Of a stretch of 64,000 bases of DNA, positions 59,279 through 64,000 are shown piece by piece. Numbering within the stretch: the stretch's first letter is position 1; every line of letters begins with the position of its first letter. Origin of the DNA: Collinsella sp. (GTDB lineage Bacteria > Actinomycetota > Coriobacteriia > Coriobacteriales > Coriobacteriaceae). Location of the stretch: positions 6,166 through 70,165 of the forward strand of contig DXMU01000036.1 in assembly GCA_019414025.1 (NCBI GenBank), read 5' to 3'. A program made the position numbers and the translations under genes. Under the pieces are notes generated by a model. It did no database searches. It worked only from the letters and a program-made list of their open reading frames with translations, and was not told where the DNA came from.

Positions 59279-59509
59279 GGAAACAGTGATCCGGAATTGA
59301 CGTTCGGAATGGGACGCGCTTTCCGGTAGAAGTTTCAGTGGAAACCGCATCCCAGAATTTAGGCTCAGAACGGGACGCGCTTTCCTGATGGCATGCTTGG
59401 CGGAAACTACGAACCAGTATTTGGCTCCAGAACGGGATACATTTTCCGGAACGGTCCCCAAACGGAAACTGCGTCCCGGATTCGACGCTCAGAACGGGAT
59501 GCCGTTTCC
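59279..59509. repeat. Array B: four 46-bp hairpin units on a 61-62-bp pitch
   Basis: Same design as array A. Units are 59279-59324, 59340-59385, 59402-59447 and 59464-59509, each with GGAAA-type left arm, 18-bp loop (often ending CTCAGAAC) and GGGA...TTTCC right arm. A decayed left arm may follow near 59526. The left arms of units 1 and 3 have drifted. Array B is in the same orientation as array A. Confidence 0.88.
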
Positions 59510-59698
59510 GGCTGAGTCTTCGAGTGAAAAGCGCGCCTCAGAATTCGGGGCCTGCGATATCGGTATAGTCCATTTACCGATGCTTGTCTCAGTTTAATTG
59601 GGCGGATAGAATAAAGTCGACGGCAGCCCAAGTGGTGAAGAGCTGGGCAGCGCCGTTGCTTGGTCAAGAGGTCAGTGCCTTAATGGCAGCGACTTGTT

Positions 59699-59788
59699 AT
59701 GCTTCGAATGCTGCTTGAGTGCCTCGGAAAGTTCGATAAGCGCCGTGAAGAGCGAGACCAAAGCAACCAAGAGCTCTACGAGCTCTGA
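59699..59788 (+). CDS. Possible 29-residue small protein
   Basis: The frame encodes MLRMLLECLGKFDKRREERD and nine more residues, an amphipathic, highly charged peptide. It ends directly before a strong hairpin terminator, which suggests a short transcript. There is no convincing ribosome site and I do not recognise a family, so it could instead be a small RNA. Confidence 0.25.
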   Translation: MLRMLLECLGKFDKRREERDQSNQELYEL

Positions 59789-59789
59789 T

Positions 59790-59826
59790 GGGCCCGGGGT
59801 GACCTCTGATTCAAGTCACCGGGCCT
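59790..59826 (+). terminator. Terminator after the small frame
   Basis: GCCCGGGGTGAC and GTCACCGGGC form an about 10-bp stem around CTCTGATTCAA, followed by CTCAATCTTTTT. It is a good intrinsic terminator for an unannotated upstream transcript on the plus strand. Confidence 0.7.
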
Positions 59827-60000
59827 CAATCTTTTTCATCCATTTGAATAGAGCGGGCGGCTCTCTTGGGGCCGTCTGCATGGCGTGTGCCTGGCGCGCA
59901 TGGCATTGCGTCCCGCTTTCATGTCCGCACGGGCGCCTATCCTTACGGCAATGTAGCCGCCTATGTAGCAAGCGGCAGGCAACGGAGAAAGGCCCTAACC

Positions 60001-60735
60001 GTGTCAGCTGAAAAGACGCCGTGTATCTCGGCTATCGATACGATGAACTTTGCGCGCCAGATCGTGCTGGACTTTGAGTTTGCGCCGGTGCCAAAGCAGC
60101 GTCAGCGCCGTGGGCTGCGCAATGAGATTATCGAGGTTGGCGCTGTCAAACTCGATTACCACGGCAACGTTATGGGCGAGTTCTCGCAGTTTGTGCAGAC
60201 GGAATTTACCGAAGGCGTTGCGTTCCCCGTCCGCGAGCTTACGGGGGTATCGGCCGTGGACACCGCGATGGCCGATCCGCTCTATGTGGTGATTAAAAGG
60301 CTCAGCGATTGGATCGGTCGCTACTCCGCCCAGATAGTTTGCTGGAGCGGGGCGGATCGTCGACAGCTTTTGACCGAGTGCCAGGCAAAGTACATCGACC
60401 TTGCCACATTTCCTACGGACTGGGCAGACTTGCAGGCGTTTTACACCTCGATCATGGACGTGGGCAGCCACGGTTGCGTCTCTTTGAGTGACGCGGCAAC
60501 GTGGTTTGGCATCGAGTTCGACGAGTCGACGGGTCACGTCCACAGCGCCCTGGCCGATGCACGCGTGACCGCTAAGCTGCTCAAGCAGATGATGGAGGGG
60601 GACTATCACGTGAGTCCGCGCGCCCAGGAAGTCCGCCAACGGTGGGGGATGGGCGAGCGAGCTCAGACGCGCCTTTCCAGCAAGTGCCCCGAGCTGGGCG
60701 ACCTGCTGCTGAAGCTGAAGGCGGAGGGGAGATAG
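60001..60735 (+). CDS. DEDDh 3'-5' exonuclease-family protein
   Basis: A 244-residue nuclease of the DnaQ-like superfamily. IVLDFEFAPV holds the first acidic pair, IIEVGAVKLDYHGNVMGEFS follows, and HSALADARVTAKLL supplies the final His and Asp. These remove nucleotides from DNA or RNA ends with two metal ions. The GTG at 60001 with GGAGAAAGG ahead is preferred; the open frame upstream from 59866 has no ribosome site. Stand-alone gene; substrate unknown. Confidence 0.82.
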   Translation: MSAEKTPCISAIDTMNFARQIVLDFEFAPVPKQRQRRGLRNEIIEVGAVKLDYHGNVMGEFSQFVQTEFTEGVAFPVRELTGVSAVDTAMADPLYVVIKRLSDWIGRYSAQIVCWSGADRRQLLTECQAKYIDLATFPTDWADLQAFYTSIMDVGSHGCVSLSDAATWFGIEFDESTGHVHSALADARVTAKLLKQMMEGDYHVSPRAQEVRQRWGMGERAQTRLSSKCPELGDLLLKLKAEGR

Positions 60736-60895
60736 GGGGCGGACATCATTGTCGTTTTCGCCTGCGAAGAAGGAATCAATTAACTACAAAGTGTGGATGG
60801 CTTCTAGTGAAGACTTAACCACCAGATTATGAAAGGGCTAGCGGGCCATTGGGGTTGCAGTGTTCACCCGTCGCAAGACGTTGCTCGTTCAAATT

Positions 60896-60938
60896 GGGAC
60901 GCTCCGCATCCGATGAAATGGTTGATGCGGAGCGTCCC
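60896..60938. terminator. Bidirectional terminator hairpin
   Basis: GGGACGCTCCGCATC (60896-60910) and its exact complement (60924-60938) form a 15-bp stem with a 13-base loop between the convergent exonuclease and hsdR genes. There is no long T-run. The preceding 160 bp hold nothing recognisable. Confidence 0.65.
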
Positions 60939-60959
60939 TAGAGACCTGTCTTCTGTTGC

Positions 60960-63872
60960 CTAATAGTAGAGTTCAATATACGAATACGCCTTATCAAAAA
61001 GAGCCTGGTCTTTGAGCTTGTAGCGCATCCAAAGAATGGCGCGTAGCTGCTTCTTGACCTCTTTGACGCCTGCTGTGGTTGCCTGCCAACCGTCGAATCG
61101 GGTGATCTTAACGATTTCGTCGATGTCGCCGACGATGTTCTCGACGATGATTGGCGTGTCCCCATTCTTTACACCATTGAAGAGTTCTGTGAGGGCAGCC
61201 TTGCCCTTGTCCTCCTCTTCTTCGGGCACGACTTCCTTTTCGGCCGCTCGAGCCTCTCTGGCGAGGTCGATGAGCATCTTGAGGAACTCGACGCTGTTGA
61301 TGAGACCTTGCTCGTGACGTTCCCTCAGGTCCTCCAGGCGCTCGCCGAGCTTCTGGAACTTGCCATTCTTATCGTGCCTGCGGATTCGGGCGACGAGATC
61401 TATCTCCAGCTTACGCGTGATCTTCTCGGTATTGCTCTTGTCGTTGATGAAGTGCTCGATCATGTCCTCGTCGAGTTCAAGGATGTCGTCATCGTCTCGG
61501 ACTCTCTCGACGGTGATGTTCTCGTGCACGAGCTCGATTGTCTTGGGCCCGAGCGCTGCCCAGATGAGCTTCCCGCGATTGTCTACCGGTCTCACGGAAT
61601 CGTAGACCTGCGAGAGCCAGATGAAATCGGGCTTGTAGGGATTGAGACATGGGTCGGGCGAAAGGGCTTCCCACGCTCTGTTCAAGACCGAGAAGTCGGC
61701 CCCAAACTGGTCTTTCACCTTTGTCGTTGGCAGGCATTGTTGAGCTTCGAGAAGGGACTCCCAATCCGCGCTGCGGCGGTCTCTGACCGTTGAGAAGTAC
61801 TCAAGACAGCAATGCATAAGCCCGGGCAGCTCGGCCTTTACCTCGTCGATGTTGGTTATAACTTTCTGCACCTCGGCCTCGTCGAAGTGCAGAGACTTGG
61901 CGACGTTGTCGAAGAGGCCGATATAGTCGACAATGAGACCGAATGTCTTCTTGTCGTTGTAGACGCGGTTGGTTCGACAGATTGCCTGCAACAGCGTGTG
62001 GTCGCGCAAGGGCTTGTCAAGGTACTGAGTTTGCAGGATGGGCGCATCGAACCCCGTGAGCAGCTTTGCAGTGACGATGAGAATCTTGAGCGGATCGTCC
62101 GGGTCGCGGAAACGGTCAAGGAGCTTTTCCTCGGCATCGCGATCTCGACGGTATGCCTTGTAGCGGTCTTCCTTGTCGTTGTTTGTGTCCATGACGATGG
62201 TGACTGCATCAGTGCCCAAGAGCTTGTCGAGCTCCTCCTTATACAGCAGGCAACACTCTCGGTCGTAGCAGACTACCTGCGCCTTGAAGCCGTCGGGCTC
62301 AACCTTTGACTTGAAGTGCTTGGCGATGTGCTCGCATACCTTGTGGATGCGGTCGGGGGCCTTCATGACGGACTCGATCTTGACGCGCCTGGTGAGTTCC
62401 GCCTTGTCCTCTTTGCTGAGGTCTCGGGTCATTTCGTCAAAGGCGGCGTTCACGACCTCTTGGTTGACGTGGAGCTCGACGGGAACGGTTTCAAAATGGA
62501 GCGGCAATGTGGCGTGGTCGCGGATGGAGTCGGCGAAGGAATAGCGGCTCATGTAGCCGGACTTGTCCTCTTTGGCACCGAAGGTGTGGAACGTGTTCTT
62601 GTCGGTTCGGTTGATGGGCGTGCCGGTCAAGCCGAAGAAGAAGGCGTTTGGCAAGGCGAGTCGCATCTTCTCGCCGAGGTCGCCCTCTTGGGTGCGGTGC
62701 GCCTCGTCGACCATGAGGATGATGTTCTCGCGCTCGTTGAGCGTCCCCGCAACCTCGCTGAATTTGAAGATGGTGGTGATGAGGATCTTTCTCATGTCCT
62801 GCTTGAAGAAGGACTCAAGCTCCTCCTTGCTGCCGGCGCTTGCGAGGTTGGGGATGTCGGATGCGTTGAAGGTCCCCGTGATCTGGGTCTCGAGGTCGAT
62901 TCGGTCATCCACGATGACGACGGTCGGGTTCTTGAGTTCGGGGACCATGCGCAGCTTCTGGGCAGCGAATACCATGAGCAGTGACTTTCCTGAGCCCTGG
63001 AAATGCCAAATGAGGCCACGCTTCGGGTATCCTGCGCGGACGCGGTCCACGATGAGGTTCGCGCCCTCGAACTGTTGGTAACGACAGATCAGCTTGATGC
63101 GTCGATGCTTCTTGTCGGTGGCGAAGAGCGTGAAGAACTGGAAGATGTCCATGACGTTCGTGGGGGTTAGCATGGAGGCCATGCTTCTCTTGACGTCGGC
63201 AAGTGTGCCCTCGCTCTTCTTGTCGCCCTCATGCCAGGGTCCCCACATCTCGGGAGGCATGTTCACCGACCCGTAGCGATAGCATTTTCCTTCGCTGGCG
63301 AAGTTGATGGCGCTACAGACGAACATCTGCGGGATGCTCTTCTCATATTTAGCGATGTCGCCAGCGCCGTCGAGCCAGGTTATCGAATCGCGCACCGGCG
63401 TCTTGAACTCGCCGATGACGAGCGGAAATCCATTGACAAGAAGGACGAGGTCGAGGCGCTTACCGCCCTGTTCCTGGGGGTAGACCCACTGGTTGGTGAC
63501 GATGTACTCGTTTTTGTCAAGATCGCCGTCCGCCACCGTGCCAAAGAAGCGGATGGGGACCATGCGGCCGTCTTTGCCGTAGGGGAATGAGTTCTCCTCG
63601 ATGACGAGCTTTTTGAACCGCTCGTTGGTGGAGACCAGGTTCTGCGGACTTGTGGACTGAATGAGGGCCCTGAGTCGGTAGATGATCTCGTCGGCGCGAT
63701 CGGGGTCTTCTGCGATCTCCGGGTTAAGCCTGATGAGGGCGTCCTTGACCATGGGCTCGACCATGACGTCGGCATGGCGGCGCGGGAGGTCTTCGGCAGC
63801 AACGTATCTCCAGCCAAGGCTGGCAAGCGCCTCGACGCTCATTTGCTCGATGGTGTTGTCCTCGTTAAACAT
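60960..63872 (-). CDS. hsdR: Type I restriction enzyme, motor/nuclease subunit HsdR
   Basis: A 970-residue protein. The N-terminal PD-(D/E)xK nuclease is in KRLDLVLLVNGFPLVIGEFK; the helicase motor has Walker A (WHFQGSGKSLLMVFAAQKL), DEAH-type IILMVDEAHRTQEGD, and FFGLTGTPI. ILIVTAKLLTGFDAPILQTQ and AICRTNRVY are late motor motifs. With HsdM and HsdS it cuts DNA lacking the host methylation. Its ATG overlaps the end of hsdS by 8 bp, so the two are translated together. Confidence 0.94.
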   Translation of the reverse strand: MFNEDNTIEQMSVEALASLGWRYVAAEDLPRRHADVMVEPMVKDALIRLNPEIAEDPDRADEIIYRLRALIQSTSPQNLVSTNERFKKLVIEENSFPYGKDGRMVPIRFFGTVADGDLDKNEYIVTNQWVYPQEQGGKRLDLVLLVNGFPLVIGEFKTPVRDSITWLDGAGDIAKYEKSIPQMFVCSAINFASEGKCYRYGSVNMPPEMWGPWHEGDKKSEGTLADVKRSMASMLTPTNVMDIFQFFTLFATDKKHRRIKLICRYQQFEGANLIVDRVRAGYPKRGLIWHFQGSGKSLLMVFAAQKLRMVPELKNPTVVIVDDRIDLETQITGTFNASDIPNLASAGSKEELESFFKQDMRKILITTIFKFSEVAGTLNERENIILMVDEAHRTQEGDLGEKMRLALPNAFFFGLTGTPINRTDKNTFHTFGAKEDKSGYMSRYSFADSIRDHATLPLHFETVPVELHVNQEVVNAAFDEMTRDLSKEDKAELTRRVKIESVMKAPDRIHKVCEHIAKHFKSKVEPDGFKAQVVCYDRECCLLYKEELDKLLGTDAVTIVMDTNNDKEDRYKAYRRDRDAEEKLLDRFRDPDDPLKILIVTAKLLTGFDAPILQTQYLDKPLRDHTLLQAICRTNRVYNDKKTFGLIVDYIGLFDNVAKSLHFDEAEVQKVITNIDEVKAELPGLMHCCLEYFSTVRDRRSADWESLLEAQQCLPTTKVKDQFGADFSVLNRAWEALSPDPCLNPYKPDFIWLSQVYDSVRPVDNRGKLIWAALGPKTIELVHENITVERVRDDDDILELDEDMIEHFINDKSNTEKITRKLEIDLVARIRRHDKNGKFQKLGERLEDLRERHEQGLINSVEFLKMLIDLAREARAAEKEVVPEEEEDKGKAALTELFNGVKNGDTPIIVENIVGDIDEIVKITRFDGWQATTAGVKEVKKQLRAILWMRYKLKDQALFDKAYSYIELYY

Positions 63873-64000
63873 CTCCGAGTCCTAACTCCTGGTTCAAGAT
63901 TTTCTTCGTCGTGGCGTTTAGCTCATCGAGGGCCTTTTGTACGGCAAATTTCGATTTGTCGACCTGGGCGACGAAGTCAGCGAACTCCTGCTGGAGGGAA
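63865..64000 (-). CDS. hsdS: Type I restriction specificity subunit HsdS, C-terminal end (cut by window edge)
   Basis: The last 45 codons of a gene entering from the right edge. They encode LQQEFADFVAQVDKSKFAVQ and KALDELNATTKKILNQELG, the typical final conserved helix of HsdS, which reads the DNA target. The stop TAA (63865-63867) overlaps the hsdR start. The recognition domains are outside the window. Confidence 0.88.
   Translation of the reverse strand, partial: SLQQEFADFVAQVDKSKFAVQKALDELNATTKKILNQELGLGDV

Noticed and set aside
57563..59509. The hairpin arrays as CRISPR arrays.
   Set aside because: The units are themselves inverted repeats with 18-bp loops and 15-16 bp gaps that are not unique spacers of constant 30-40 bp, and no cas gene lies near.
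1..64000. tRNA or rRNA genes.
   Set aside because: No T-arm consensus (GGTTCRANTCC) in a cloverleaf context and no rRNA-like stretch was noticed by eye; a covariance-model scan would be needed to exclude a tRNA.

Overview
The window is GC-rich, densely coding DNA that looks like a gut Coriobacteriia chromosome, most likely Collinsella or a close relative (phylum Actinomycetota). This is inferred from gene content and codon style, not from a database search. Supporting features are a fatty-acid synthesis II cluster with FabK and a fused AccD-AccA, two mannose-family PTS operons, cytoplasmic sulfatases with an anaerobic sulfatase maturase, a selenium-type purine hydroxylase cluster, and many small palindromic repeats between genes.

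Layout. 1-9626: divergent birA (cut by the window edge) and a complete fatty acid operon, fabH-acpP-fabK-fabD-fabG-fabF-accB-fabZ-accC-accDA; BirA biotinylates AccB. 9667-12844: an orphan PTS EIIC, a cation diffusion facilitator and a histidine phosphatase. 12876-24151: a sugar island with a sugar-isomerase remnant, two DeoR regulators, a mannose-family PTS (EIIA, B, C, D), two sulfatases without signal peptides, their radical SAM maturase, a small membrane protein, a broken and an intact TauE exporter. The island is bracketed by a 62-bp near-identical repeat that contains the end of the histidine phosphatase gene. 24551-30599: a ribosomal protein operon from L3 to L24, without S10 in front and closed by a terminator after L24. 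30600-32082: a scar with an IS3 remnant and a beheaded nucleosidase gene. 32310-39805: a LevR-type regulator, a second mannose-family PTS, a GH172 (DUF2961) enzyme and a ROK fructokinase, probably for fructose-containing or similar furanosides. 39838-43676: a DegV remnant, an oxidoreductase-DeoR pair and an RluA-type pseudouridine synthase, separated by repeats. 43692-57451: a U32 protein, RidA, a YheO-type regulator, a purine permease, SsnA, YgfK, a polyferredoxin and a two-domain molybdenum hydroxylase; together these form an anaerobic purine-breakdown module. 57563-64000: two arrays of regular hairpins around an AbiEi-like gene, a DEDDh exonuclease, and hsdR with the 3' end of hsdS.

The most unusual material is non-coding. 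There are two arrays of 46-bp hairpins on a 62-bp pitch flanking a nuclease-like gene; a three-unit hairpin array near 42.8 kb; a scattered family of palindromes whose arms differ but whose core (GGGGACRG) is kept; and a six-copy 9-bp array in front of the sulfatase PTS operon. No tRNA, rRNA, CRISPR array or prophage was recognised.
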